Below are positions 1 through 9,264 of a DNA stretch of 64,000 bases, in pieces. The stretch is from a virus, in the IMG/VR virus record IMGVR_UViG_3300034272_001354, positions 1 through 64,000 of that record; one strand, written 5' to 3'. A program made the position numbers and the translations under genes. The notes beneath the pieces are model-generated. The model had not been told where the DNA came from, made no database searches, and was given only the letters and a program-made list of their open reading frames with translations. How positions within the stretch are numbered: the first letter of the stretch is position 1; each line of letters opens with the position of its first letter.

Positions 1-2452
1 CCTGAAGAACCTGAAGTTCCACTAGAACCTGAAGTCCCTGAAGAACCACTTGTTCCATCAATACCACTAGAACCTGATGTCCCTGAAGAACCACTTGTTC
101 CTGATGTTCCACTTGAACCACTTGTTCCATCAATACCACTTGAACCTGATGTTCCCGAAGAACCTGAAGTTCCACTTGTGCCTGATGAACCTGAAGTACC
201 ACTAGAACCTGAAGTCCCTGAAGAACCACTTGTTCCTGAAGTCCCTGAAGAACCACTTGTACCATCTATACCGCTAGAACCTGATGTTCCACTAGAACCA
301 CTTGTCCCACTTGAACCTGATGTTCCTGATGAACCGCTAGTTCCATCAATACCACTTGAACCTGAAGTTCCCGAAGAACCTGAAGTTCCCGAAGAACCTG
401 ATGTACCATCGATACCTGAAGAACCTGAAGTCCCACTTGTTCCTGACGAACCACTCGTACCTGAAGAACCCGAAGTTCCATCTACACCGCTTGAACCAGA
501 AGTTCCTGATGAACCTGAAGTACCATCAATACCACTAGACCCTGAAGTCCCTGATGAACCACTTGTACCATCTATACCGCTAGAACCTGATGTCCCGCTA
601 GAACCTGATGTCCCACTAGAACCACTTGTACCTGAAGAACCTGAAGTTCCACTTGTTCCTGATGAACCTGAAGTTCCACTTGTTCCTGATGAACCTGATG
701 TTCCACTAGAACCTGATGTCCCACTTGTACCTGATGAACCGCTAGTTCCATCAATACCACTTGAACCAGAAGTCCCTGATGAACCACTTGTACCATCTAT
801 ACCGCTAGAACCTGATGTCCCGCTAGAACCTGATGTCCCACTAGAACCACTTGTACCTGAAGAACCTGATGTCCCTGAAGAACCGCTAGTTCCATCAATA
901 CCACTTGAACCTGAAGTTCCCGAAGAACCTGAAGTTCCCGAAGAACCTGATGTACCATCGATACCTGAAGAACCTGAAGTTCCACTTGTACCACTAGAAC
1001 CACTTGTACCTGATGAACCACTTGTTCCTGAAGTCCCTGAAGAACCACTTGTCCCATCTATACCGCTAGACCCTGATGTTCCCGAAGAACCGCTTGTTCC
1101 CGAAGAACCACTTGTTCCTGAAGAACCTGATGTTCCATCTATACCACTAGAACCGGATGTTCCTGAAGAACCTGAAGAACCGCTTGTACCGTCTATACCA
1201 CTAGAACCTGACGTTCCTGACGAACCACTTGAACCTGACGTTCCTGATGTTCCGCTTGAACCTGATGTTCCTGATGAACCACTTGTTCCGTCTATACCTG
1301 AAGAACCGCTAGTTCCTGAAGAACCTGATGTTCCATCTATACCTGAAGAACCTGAAGTCCCTGAAGAACCTGATGTTCCTGAAGAACCTGATGTTCCCGA
1401 AGAACCTGATGTTCCATCTATACCACTAGAACCGGATGTTCCTGAAGAACCTGATGTTCCATCTATACCTGAAGAACCTGAAGTCCCTGAAGAACCACTT
1501 GAACCTGACGTTCCTGATGTTCCACTTGAACCTGATGTTCCTGATGAACCACTTGTTCCGTCTATACCTGAAGAACCGCTAGTTCCTGAAGAACCTGATG
1601 TTCCGTCTATACCTGAAGAACCTGATGTTCCTGAAGAACCACTTGAACCTGATGTGCCTGACGTTCCAGAAGAACCACTAGTACCTGAAGTACCTGAAGA
1701 ACCTGAAGTCCCTGATGAACCGCTTGTTCCATCTATACCTGAAGAACCTGATGTTCCACTAGACCCTGAAGTCCCTGATGTTCCTGATGAACCGCTAGTT
1801 CCATCTACACCTGAAGAACCCGATGTTCCTGATGAGCCACTTGTTCCATCAACACCTGATGAACCTGATGTTCCTGATGAGCCACTTGTTCCACTAGACC
1901 CTGAAGTTCCTGATGTTCCTGATGAACCACTTGTTCCGTCTATACCGCTTGAACCTGATGTTCCTGATGAACCACTAGTTCCATCTATACCACTAGACCC
2001 TGAAGTCCCAGACGAACCACTTGTTCCTGAAGAACCCGAAGTTCCTGACGAACCACTTGTTCCGTCTATACCTGAAGAACCTGATGTTCCTGATGAACCA
2101 CTAGTCCCTGAAGAACCACTTGTTCCTGAAGAACCTGAAGAACCACTTGTTCCTGATGTTCCTGATGAACCACTTGTACCATCTATACCACTAGACCCTG
2201 AAGTTCCTGACGAACCACTTGTTCCTGACGAACCACTTGTCCCTGAAGAACCACTTGTTCCTGAAGAACCTGATGTACCATTTGTTCCACTTGAACCACT
2301 TGAACCTGAAGTACCGTTTATACCTGAAGAGCCACTTGTCCCTGAAGAACCACTTGTCCCTGAAGAACCACTTGTTCCTGACGAACCTGATGTACCACTT
2401 GAACCTGAAGTCCCTGAAGAACCACTTGTTCCGGCAGTTCCTGAAGTTGAAG
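1..2452 (-). repeat. Gly-Ser-Ser / Gly-Thr-Ser coding repeat
   Basis: Degenerate 9-bp units (GGT/GGA + TCA/ACT/AGT + TCT/AGT/TCA on the minus strand) encode GSSGTSG with scattered GIDGTSG. Synonymous codons vary from unit to unit, so the protein repeat is kept while exact DNA identity is reduced. A shorter block of the same repeat lies at 2935-3090. The repeat produces long spurious open frames on both strands (Pro-Glu-Val-Pro on plus, Val-Gln-rich on minus). Confidence 0.9.
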
Positions 2453-3431
2453 TATACGCTACAGCCGCGACACCTACATTTTTTATATCAACAATAATTG
2501 AAGGTGCCGCAGGTATTAATGGTGATGTTTGACCACTAATTGCCGTTAATTGAACACCTGTTTTAGTTGCTGAAAACGCAATTTCAATATAATCTCCTTG
2601 ATTTAATTGAAGTATTGTTTGTATATATGGTAATGCTTTAATATTAGGGCTCGCAAAACCTTCAACACTATTTGTCCTGTCAACATTATTACCATTTATT
2701 TTTAACCAAACATTAACATCTAAATCACCATTAAATAGAGTTTTTTCAACCATTGGTGAAAACCCAATTTCATATATACCATTATATTGGATTGTAATTT
2801 TTGACCCATTAACAATTGAAATACCATTTTCTATTTCAACAGTATCATAAGTTACGATATATTCGGTATTTGCAGAAGTAGCAAATTGAGTTTGAGAACT
2901 ACTATATGTTGCATAATAGTTAGCGACACCTATACCTGATGTCCCTGACGAACCACTTGTCCCTGATGAACCACTAGTTCCATCTATACCACTAGACCCT
3001 GAAGTTCCTGAAGAACCTGACGTTCCTGATGAACCACTTGTTCCGTCTATACCCGAAGAACCTGATGTTCCTGAAGTACCGGCTTGAGCAATTAAACCCC
3101 AATTGAAATTGGTGTCCGGAGCACCTCCACCTGATGGTATTGTTGTTGTTGCAAGATATGAACTACCATTATAATAGACAACATCTCCTTCAATATAATT
3201 AATTGAAGATGACCAAGTCCCTTTCCAAATAAAACTTTTTCCGTCAATACCGGAAGTTCCACTTGTACCTGATGAGCCAGAAGTTCCCGCACTAAATTGT
3301 GCAGTTAAGGCTGAATAATATATGTAATTTGTCTGTCCGGTAGGTACCAGGTCATAGTTTACTATAACTAAAAGAGATTCCGGAAATGCCGAAAACGCTT
3401 GAGGTAACTGTGAAATAGGTATATTTGCCAT
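1..3431 (-). CDS. Giant collagen-like tail fibre / adhesin, C-terminus beyond the left edge
   Basis: This reads on the minus strand from the ATG at 3429-3431 (MANIPISQLPQAFSAF) and stays open to the window edge, at least 1143 residues. Residues about 49-60 are Gly-Thr-Ser collagen-like. Residues 62-100 (WKGTW, YxxGDVVYYNGSSYLA) resemble a small carbohydrate-binding (ChiC-type) domain. After a second collagen-like stretch (about 114-165), residues 167-323 form a beta-rich block (GIYEIGF, VNVWLKINGNNV) resembling a C1q/TNF jelly roll. The rest is Gly-X-Y built from GSSGTSG and GIDGTSG units. Collagen-like rods are common in phage fibres. The repeats have almost no proline, so stability would depend on Ser/Thr, possibly glycosylated. 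TATTTATA lies 24 bp before the start. Adhesion is inferred. Confidence 0.85.
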   Translation of the reverse strand, partial: MANIPISQLPQAFSAFPESLLVIVNYDLVPTGQTNYIYYSALTAQFSAGTSGSSGTSGTSGIDGKSFIWKGTWSSSINYIEGDVVYYNGSSYLATTTIPSGGGAPDTNFNWGLIAQAGTSGTSGSSGIDGTSGSSGTSGSSGTSGSSGIDGTSGSSGTSGSSGTSGIGVANYYATYSSSQTQFATSANTEYIVTYDTVEIENGISIVNGSKITIQYNGIYEIGFSPMVEKTLFNGDLDVNVWLKINGNNVDRTNSVEGFASPNIKALPYIQTILQLNQGDYIEIAFSATKTGVQLTAISGQTSPLIPAAPSIIVDIKNVGVAAVAYTSTSGTAGTSGSSGTSGSSGTSGSSGTSGSSGTSGSSGTSGSSGINGTSGSSGSSGTNGTSGSSGTSGSSGTSGSSGTSGSSGTSGSSGIDGTSGSSGTSGTSGSSGSSGTSGSSGTSGSSGTSGSSGIDGTSGSSGTSGSSGTSGSSGTSGSSGIDGTSGSSGTSGSSGIDGTSGSSGTSGTSGSSGTSGSSGTSGSSGVDGTSGSSGTSGSSGVDGTSGSSGTSGTSGSSGTSGSSGIDGTSGSSGTSGSSGTSGTSGSSGTSGTSGSSGSSGTSGSSGIDGTSGSSGTSGSSGIDGTSGSSGTSGSSGTSGTSGSSGSSGTSGSSGIDGTSGSSGTSGSSGIDGTSGSSGTSGSSGTSGSSGTSGSSGIDGTSGSSGTSGSSGIDGTSGSSGTSGSSGTSGTSGSSGSSGTSGSSGIDGTSGSSGSSGTSGSSGIDGTSGSSGTSGSSGTSGSSGTSGSSGIDGTSGSSGTSGTSGSSGTSGSSGTSGTSGSSGIDGTSGSSGTSGSSGTSGSSGIDGTSGSSGTSGSSGTSGSSGTSGSSGTSGSSGIDGTSGSSGTSGSSGIDGTSGSSGTSGTSGSSGTSGSSGTSGTSGSSGTSGTSGSSGTSGSSGTSGSSGTSGSSGIDGTSGSSGTSGSSGIDGTSGSSGTSGSSGVDGTSGSSGTSGSSGTSGTSGSSGIDGTSGSSGTSGSSGTSGSSGIDGTSGSSGTSGSSGTSGSSGTSGSSGIDGTSGSSGTSGTSGSSGTSGSSGTSGSSGTSGTSGSSGTSGSSGIDGTSGSSGTSGTSGSSGTSGSSGIDGTSGSSGTSGSSGTSGSS

Positions 3432-3455
3432 CTATATGTCTAAAGTTATTTATCC

Positions 3456-3463
3456 TATAAATA
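3456..3463 (-). promoter_or_regulatory. TATTTATA motif before the collagen-like fibre
   Basis: In the coding direction TATTTATA lies 24 bp before the ATG of the fibre gene. It is one of about eighteen such motifs placed just before gene starts in this window. A phage-specific (late) promoter element is inferred. Confidence 0.5.
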
Positions 3464-3493
3464 CTTGTGAAATCAGTATTTACTCAACAAACT

Positions 3494-3528
3494 AAAAAAA
3501 TAAATCCCCCAATTAATTTGGAGGATTT
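3494..3528 (-). terminator. Rho-independent terminator after the 2OG oxygenase gene
   Basis: An 11-bp stem (AAATCCTCCAA with TTGGGGGATTT, one G-U pair) is followed on the minus strand by a run of seven T. It lies just after the stop of the gene at 3544-4176 and isolates that unit from the fibre promoter. Confidence 0.8.
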
Positions 3529-3543
3529 AATATTTGTTAATTA

Positions 3544-4176
3544 TTATTTTTTATTTTGAAAATAATTTTCAATTCTACGGCTTAATCTTATTCTTGGGTC
3601 ATTTTCATTTCTACCTAAAACATTATATGGTACTAAAAACCCAAAACTTAAAAAAACTCTTCTTGAGTTAAACTCCTCTGTCCAATGTTTATATAGTGAC
3701 GCTTCAAAACAATACAAATCTTTTTGTTCTATAGTTGGGGATGATTTATCTATAAAAATTTTATAATCTTCAGATAAAACACTTATATTACATTTGTAAT
3801 TAATGTATCCATCAACAGATGCGTCGTAATGTGGTTGTATTCTACCACCCTTATTCATATCAACAGCTTGAAGAAATATATTATCAAGGGGTATATTATT
3901 TTCCTTTGAGATTCTTTCAAAGATGTTCATTATAATTTGTGGGACTTCTTGGTTTGAAACTTTAGAAACCGATTGAAAATTTGTAATGTAGTTTGTAAGT
4001 TTAGTCTTTGAAATATCTATAATACAAGATTTACCCTTCAGTGCTTTTGAAATTTCACTTAAGTGGTAATTGGGGTCGCCGTCTTCCGGATGTAACGAAT
4101 CAACCCAACTAACGAGTTGTAAAACCTCGTCATCGTTAATAAACCCTTTTACTATTTTATAATCTTCACTCCCCAT
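3544..4176 (-). CDS. 2OG-Fe(II) oxygenase (prolyl-hydroxylase-like)
   Basis: 210 aa. The jelly-roll signature of 2-oxoglutarate/iron dioxygenases is visible: an HxD pair in PHYDAS near residue 114, a distal His in YKHWTEE near residue 161, and SRRVFLSFGF about ten residues later with the likely 2OG-binding Arg. Such enzymes hydroxylate proteins or small molecules using O2 and 2-oxoglutarate. It lies directly beside the collagen-like fibre and close to proteins with long (Pro-Thr)n tracts, so virion-protein hydroxylation is possible. The adjacent collagen repeats lack proline, so if it is a prolyl hydroxylase the PT proteins are better candidates. The substrate is unknown. It overlaps the upstream gene by 25 bp. 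Confidence 0.75.
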   Translation of the reverse strand: MGSEDYKIVKGFINDDEVLQLVSWVDSLHPEDGDPNYHLSEISKALKGKSCIIDISKTKLTNYITNFQSVSKVSNQEVPQIIMNIFERISKENNIPLDNIFLQAVDMNKGGRIQPHYDASVDGYINYKCNISVLSEDYKIFIDKSSPTIEQKDLYCFEASLYKHWTEEFNSRRVFLSFGFLVPYNVLGRNENDPRIRLSRRIENYFQNKK

Positions 4177-4400
4177 TTATTAAGAAATTCTTTTGGACCG
4201 ATTTCTAACTCCATTATAGATAAGTTTTTTTTATTGTAAATCAGCATCATTTTTTCTTCAGAACCGGCCATTGTACAAAACCAATGAGTTGCAGGTTCTT
4301 CTCCTGTTGGGGAACAAGGTATTTTCATTACATTTTTATTTACCCAAGCTTCTCTAACTTGTTCTACCTTATCGTTTTCTGTTAAAATATTTATTCTCAT
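4152..4400 (-). CDS. Small hypothetical protein
   Basis: 82 aa, not recognised. It has no signal peptide or membrane segment. A central CSPTGEEPATHWFCTM stretch with two cysteines stands out, followed by an alternating hydrophobic stretch that looks like a beta strand. It overlaps the oxygenase start by 25 bp, so the two are probably translated together. Confidence 0.6.
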   Translation of the reverse strand: MRINILTENDKVEQVREAWVNKNVMKIPCSPTGEEPATHWFCTMAGSEEKMMLIYNKKNLSIMELEIGPKEFLNKWGVKIIK

Positions 4401-4401
4401 A

Positions 4402-4644
4402 TTATTTATTTTTTAATAAATTAAGTAGTTCTTTTTTTTCTTCTCTTGATTTCGGTTTACTCTTGAACAAATTAAAAACTTCAGTAATTTCTTCAGAAGT
4501 ATATGTATTAAGTAATGTAGTTTTAGTATCCTCACACTCTCTGTGTGTCATTTCATAAGCCTCCTTTGAGTTATCAACCCAAATATCGTTTTCTAAAGAT
4601 TGTAGAAACTTATTATCACTTTTTCTTTTAATATATTTTATCAT
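4402..4644 (-). CDS. Small hypothetical protein (MIKYIKRK family)
   Basis: 80 aa from the internal ATG at 4642-4644. The longer frame would run into the end of the upstream gene, whereas this start leaves it clear. The N-terminus MIKYIKRK is shared with the protein at 35698-36141, suggesting a common basic N-terminal segment. The rest is charged and helical. Function unknown. Confidence 0.6.
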   Translation of the reverse strand: MIKYIKRKSDNKFLQSLENDIWVDNSKEAYEMTHRECEDTKTTLLNTYTSEEITEVFNLFKSKPKSREEKKELLNLLKNK

Positions 4645-4663
4645 TTTTTTAATTTTTATAAAG

Positions 4664-5626
4664 TTAGTCGTTGAAGACCTCAAAAGTTAATGTGCTATTA
4701 GCACAGAATTGATTTACTAAATTGGTTGGCATTTCTAAATTCACAAATCCATCTCCAGCATCAGAATATGTCCCTAAATAACTCATATCTGGTTCAGAGT
4801 TTAAGTAAGTTATAAGTTCTGACATATCATTTACTGTACCATCTCCGTAAAGTGATTGAATGTAATTTCCATTACAAAACAAAGCAATACTAGTAAGAGT
4901 AATAGGAAACGATGATTCCACAGTTCCACTTAAAGTAATTGGTGTTGTATCAGTATCTTGTATAATTTGAATCTCAATAGGGAAATAATACAAACTATTA
5001 GAAACTGGTTCAGGAACACTAACATCAAAAACCGCAAGAAGAATACTATCGTCTTTTTCAATAACAGTATAGGGTAATACGAAAGTATCTATTGTGGTAG
5101 GACCAAAAAATGGTATTGCAACATTTCCACTTAAAACAAATGTTGTGTTTCTATTAAAAGTATTATACAATGGACCTGTGGTTGAATTAAACCCTACATA
5201 AACCCCTGTAAAATCCTCAATCCACTCAATATCGAATCCCAAGTTATTTTCTAATACTGTTACCGCTAAATTACCACTAGACACTAAAGTAGAACCGTTA
5301 TCCCAATTTGTTGGTGTTTCTCCTGTTGCAATGAATACACATCCCGTTGTGTCTATAACTCCACTTGTTACATTAGCGATATTACTAAAACTATCACCAC
5401 TAACATAAGTGGCTATGGTGTAAGTTTCACCTATAATAAAACCATCATTAAAACCACCAAAATCATTTAAGGTAGTACCAGTCTGAGAACCTATCTGAGT
5501 TAGTAGTGCTTTGTAAGTTGCTAAACTTCCTGTTGTAACTCCGGTAACACTTAAATTCCCATTAATTGTTATATTACCATTTATGGTTTGTCCCGATAAG
5601 TTATTTACTATGTATTTTGTTTCCAT
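4664..5626 (-). CDS. Tail-fibre-like structural protein
   Basis: 320 aa. The N-terminus SGQTINGNITINGNLSVTG is a short beta-solenoid typical of phage fibre attachment regions. The rest is Ser/Thr/Gly-rich, predicted mostly beta, with no catalytic motif. It starts 2 bp after the stop of the upstream beta-helix fibre gene, so the two are translationally linked. A tail-fibre or baseplate appendage role is inferred from composition and neighbours. Confidence 0.65.
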   Translation of the reverse strand: METKYIVNNLSGQTINGNITINGNLSVTGVTTGSLATYKALLTQIGSQTGTTLNDFGGFNDGFIIGETYTIATYVSGDSFSNIANVTSGVIDTTGCVFIATGETPTNWDNGSTLVSSGNLAVTVLENNLGFDIEWIEDFTGVYVGFNSTTGPLYNTFNRNTTFVLSGNVAIPFFGPTTIDTFVLPYTVIEKDDSILLAVFDVSVPEPVSNSLYYFPIEIQIIQDTDTTPITLSGTVESSFPITLTSIALFCNGNYIQSLYGDGTVNDMSELITYLNSEPDMSYLGTYSDAGDGFVNLEMPTNLVNQFCANSTLTFEVFND

Positions 5627-5628
5627 TT

Positions 5629-8229
5629 TTATTCGTTAATATTTTTTATTGTTAAGACATCACTTGCGTCGTAGTAAGATAATCTATTTGTTAGATTCGA
5701 GTTTTTGAAAATATTACAAGTATATAACTCATAAACTGAAGGGTTTTGACTAATACTTGTAACCGTAATGATTACATCATCAGAATAAACGGATTCAACA
5801 ATTATGGTTATGTCTTCCGTACTACCAAACACATCTCCAGATATTGTTAATAGCTCTCCAACTAAATAACCTGTGCCTCCCTGATTTAACACTACGCTAC
5901 TAACTACTCCGCTAGTGACTGTAACATCAAAAGATGCGTTTTCGCCACTACCCGTACCTTGAGCAAATATATTAGGATATGAACCTGTAACCCCTGTTAT
6001 TCCAATCCCATTCCCTGAAAATGTAGTAATAATACCTGTGTCACCTCCAATAGATGTACCTAATATTGTTATTGTATCACCAATAACATATAGTTTACCT
6101 GAATTATTTACACTAACATTAATAACACTTCCACTAACCACATCAATTTGAAATAATGCGTTAACACCATTACCATTAGTTGTACCACCAACATTACCAT
6201 AACTAGAATCTGTAGCGGTGTTTCCTGTTGCAAAATAAGTAATACCACTTATGTTTCCATAATTTGTGGTGAAATCGATATTATCTACATAGGTATCAAC
6301 AATATTCCATTGGAAGTATTCCCCAATTGTGTTATTGTAAAAGTTATCAGGAATTGTATTGTTGTAAAAGTATTCACCAATAGTATTATCATTAAAATAA
6401 TTTCCAATTCTATTTCCCTGATTATATGAACCACCAAAACCAAATCCATCTTGTATTTCATTACTTCGAAAATCTGTACCCAGTGTATTGTATAAAAATG
6501 AACCATAACAAGTATTAAATGAAAAATAATCCCCAATATTGTTATGTGATGTATTACCACTAAAAGTATTTGGTGAACACCCAAACCCTATATTATTAAA
6601 TCCAAACTCCTCAAATATATCATTACCCTTAAAATCTGTTTTAATTTGGTTACTCCAAAAATTACCTTGAATGTCGTTACCCTTAAAATTATTCATAATT
6701 TGGTTGTTTTCAAAAGTAAGTAAGTTGTCAACTCCACCAATTGTGTTTAGATTGAAACCATTTAATATTGAATTTTTTCTAAACATAAAATATATTGTAT
6801 TAGTATTAAAATCATCTCCTATACTATTTGAGTAGAAAGAGTTTGGTATGATATTGTCATAAAAATTATCACCTATAAAATTGTCATTGAAGGACTGATT
6901 AATAATAAGATTGCTATAAAAGTCACCAACAATAGTATTGTTTCGGAATCCACTATCTATGAGGTTATTATTAAAGCTGTCCCCAATATTATTGTTAATG
7001 AAATCACCATTTATATTCGTTAAGAAATTATTTGTGAAATATGAACCTATTCGGTTAAAATCAAAATCTTGTCCATCAGCATTTCCTAACATATTATTTT
7101 GAAAATAGTTACCAATCTGATTTGAGTCCATATCACAATCAATAATATTATATTGAAAATATGAACCTATAATATTTCCGTCAAAATTATTTGTTATTAT
7201 ATTATATTGACAATACGGTCCGACTATATTTGAGTTCATAACATCATTGAAGGTATTACTCACCACATTTCCACCAAATGTGTTATTTTCATATGGTCCG
7301 CTTAAAAATACGTTATTTGATAATATGAAAATATTATAATCAATATTATTCCCCAAGTATGTGTTATAATTATTCCCATCATTAAATGTATAATACTCCG
7401 CAAATTCATCATTAGTTGTTCCTGTGATATTACATTGGAATGGATTCATATAATCAGGTAATCTTATCCCCGCAGAATAATAGACATTACTCACATTTGC
7501 TAATGTTCTACCTGTGACATACATTTCAACATTACTAACTATCGATGAAATTTCATAATATTGGAAACTAGCTATCCCATTAATACCCGGTGAGTAAACT
7601 CCAAAAATATCACCAACAGTAAAATCAGTTGTGAATGATGTTCCTGATTGTGCTGTAGTAACTTGTCCGGTTGTACCATCCAAATTAATTTTACCATTAT
7701 AGAATTGTTCTGAAAAATAACCAACATATCTTATAAATTGAACCGCTCTGAAATCATAGTCGGCTCTGTTATTAAATTGGTCAATTCTTTCAGTAATTCT
7801 ACCTTTAGCCGGTCCACCTGTTACTTCAGTTATATTCCAAGTTATATCATAAGATATTTTATCTTGTGGGTGTAATGTTGAATATACCGTAGGAGAGAAT
7901 CCTGTTGTTGATATTGCTAACAATAATATAGGTTCTGTTGACCCTGTCTTATAATTACCGGTAGCTATTGGGGTACCATTAACATCATAGTTTGGTTGGT
8001 CGTAACACGTTTGGAAGTCAGTCATTAAATAATAACTTCCTGCGGTTAGTGTTTCACCTGTGGCGAATGAATATAACTCATCGTAAGTTCCTTCGTTATA
8101 GTTTGAATTAGTGAATGCCGAATATGCTATATGGTATGTGTCACCGCTCAATTCTACGGGAAATAATGTATCGTTTGTTGGAAATTGTAAAAGAGATAAT
8201 TCTCCGATTGTTTTACCTGTTAATGCCAT
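5629..8229 (-). CDS. Beta-helix tail fibre with N-x-I-G-x-x-F repeats
   Basis: 866 aa. Residues 1 to about 250 form a fibre-type head (MALTGKTIGELSLLQFP, then YYLMTDFQTCYD). Residues about 280-650 consist of over 25 short repeats around NxIGxxFxxNxI, with stacked Asn and aromatic positions as expected for a right-handed beta-helix related to pentapeptide-repeat folds. The C-terminal quarter contains two GGTGY/GxxG beta modules (INVSVNNSGKLYVIGD and VVLNQGGTGYLVGE). Such solenoids form phage host-recognition fibres, sometimes with glycan hydrolase activity, but no catalytic acid pair can be assigned by eye. TATTTATA lies 16 bp before the ATG. Confidence 0.75.
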   Translation of the reverse strand: MALTGKTIGELSLLQFPTNDTLFPVELSGDTYHIAYSAFTNSNYNEGTYDELYSFATGETLTAGSYYLMTDFQTCYDQPNYDVNGTPIATGNYKTGSTEPILLLAISTTGFSPTVYSTLHPQDKISYDITWNITEVTGGPAKGRITERIDQFNNRADYDFRAVQFIRYVGYFSEQFYNGKINLDGTTGQVTTAQSGTSFTTDFTVGDIFGVYSPGINGIASFQYYEISSIVSNVEMYVTGRTLANVSNVYYSAGIRLPDYMNPFQCNITGTTNDEFAEYYTFNDGNNYNTYLGNNIDYNIFILSNNVFLSGPYENNTFGGNVVSNTFNDVMNSNIVGPYCQYNIITNNFDGNIIGSYFQYNIIDCDMDSNQIGNYFQNNMLGNADGQDFDFNRIGSYFTNNFLTNINGDFINNNIGDSFNNNLIDSGFRNNTIVGDFYSNLIINQSFNDNFIGDNFYDNIIPNSFYSNSIGDDFNTNTIYFMFRKNSILNGFNLNTIGGVDNLLTFENNQIMNNFKGNDIQGNFWSNQIKTDFKGNDIFEEFGFNNIGFGCSPNTFSGNTSHNNIGDYFSFNTCYGSFLYNTLGTDFRSNEIQDGFGFGGSYNQGNRIGNYFNDNTIGEYFYNNTIPDNFYNNTIGEYFQWNIVDTYVDNIDFTTNYGNISGITYFATGNTATDSSYGNVGGTTNGNGVNALFQIDVVSGSVINVSVNNSGKLYVIGDTITILGTSIGGDTGIITTFSGNGIGITGVTGSYPNIFAQGTGSGENASFDVTVTSGVVSSVVLNQGGTGYLVGELLTISGDVFGSTEDITIIVESVYSDDVIITVTSISQNPSVYELYTCNIFKNSNLTNRLSYYDASDVLTIKNINE

Positions 8230-8245
8230 AATTTGTTTTTTATTT

Positions 8246-8253
8246 TATAAATA
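8246..8253 (-). promoter_or_regulatory. TATTTATA motif before the beta-helix fibre
   Basis: Coding-direction TATTTATA lies 16 bp before the start codon at 8227-8229, followed by an A-rich leader. Same class as the other candidate late promoters. Confidence 0.5.
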
Positions 8254-8267
8254 TTTTTAATTTTATT

Positions 8268-9254
8268 TTAATACATTAAATAAAAATTATCACCAACAAT
8301 AATATATTCATCATTTTCAGTTATAATTGGATTAATTAAAATGTCAATTGGTGTTGAAGGTGTAGGAGTTGGTGTAGGAGTACTTGTCAATGTAGGTGTA
8401 GGGGTACTTGTAAATGTAGGTGTTGGCGTTGGCGTAGGAATAAAAGGAATAACAATAATTTCATATGTACTTCCAACCGGAGTTCCTGATAATTGACTAA
8501 AAAATGGCTCTCCTGTGTAGTTGTTATAATCTTCATCTATTGTAACAATAGTTTGTCCTGATAAACTTCCCAAATTAACCGTAACACCTGTAAATATTGT
8601 AATTGGAGAACCACTATAAACATTTAGAACATTTTCAAAAGTAACATTTATTTCTTCACTATATGGACGATTTAATACTAATGTATAATATGCAATTATA
8701 GACCCCGGTTCATATTCGACAAAAAGAGTTAAATTTAATGGTTCTAATGTTGGCGTTGGAGTTGATGTCTGCGTAGGGGTATTTGTTTGTGTTGGTGTTA
8801 AAGTTGGTGTTGATGTTGAAGTTGGTGTTACTAAACAAGGATTAAGTGTAACAGTAGGTGTTGGAGTAGACGTTAACGTTGGAGTTACGGTTGATGTGTT
8901 TGTTGGTGTTGGTGTTGGAGTTAATAAACAAGGGTTTACCGTTACTGTTGGTGTTGGAGTACTTGTTTGAGTTGGAGTTAATGTAGGTGTACTTGTCGGG
9001 GTTAATGTCGGAGTTGGTGTTGGGGTAGGTCTTGGAACATTTAATAAGTTTGGACATTGAACCCCATTTACTGTAACAACAATAGTATAAGTACCGTAAA
9101 CATCTCTAGGTGGAGATAATAAATAAGGTCTAAACAAAAACGGTAATGTTTGTTGTCCCAAATTAATTACTACATTATCAACGTCAGGGGTAAAGATTAT
9201 ATTAGCAATCTCCCCATCGTAATTTATACTATTAATTATTATTGACTGTGACAT
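8268..9254 (-). CDS. Pro-Thr-rich structural protein
   Basis: 328 aa. A short N-terminal beta domain ending VTVNGVQCPNLL is followed by (P-T)n linkers broken twice by VNPCLLTP / LNPCLVTP. A central beta domain (TLFVEYEPGSIIAYYTLVLNRP) resembles Calx-beta or Ig-like modules; a second PT linker and a short tail follow. PT linkers are extended and often O-glycosylated or hydroxylated. Because it sits between fibre genes, a virion decoration role is inferred; no enzyme motif is seen. Confidence 0.65.
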   Translation of the reverse strand: MSQSIIINSINYDGEIANIIFTPDVDNVVINLGQQTLPFLFRPYLLSPPRDVYGTYTIVVTVNGVQCPNLLNVPRPTPTPTPTLTPTSTPTLTPTQTSTPTPTVTVNPCLLTPTPTPTNTSTVTPTLTSTPTPTVTLNPCLVTPTSTSTPTLTPTQTNTPTQTSTPTPTLEPLNLTLFVEYEPGSIIAYYTLVLNRPYSEEINVTFENVLNVYSGSPITIFTGVTVNLGSLSGQTIVTIDEDYNNYTGEPFFSQLSGTPVGSTYEIIVIPFIPTPTPTPTFTSTPTPTLTSTPTPTPTPSTPIDILINPIITENDEYIIVGDNFYLMY

Positions 9255-9264
9255 ATTAATTTAC

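Noticed and set aside
266-1057. Three Val-Gln-Leu-rich minus-strand frames
   Set aside because: They are other frames of the same repeat and contain no start context or non-repeat sequence.
1-2452. Repeats that could be taken for a CRISPR array or tandem satellite
   Set aside because: There are no conserved repeats separated by unique spacers; the periodicity is three codons and encodes Gly-X-Y.
178-2532. A 784-codon plus-strand open frame rich in Pro-Glu-Val-Pro
   Set aside because: It is the antisense of the Gly-Ser-Thr collagen-like repeat. The repeat codons leave several frames open on both strands. The minus frame has a proper start, a promoter-like motif and folded domains.
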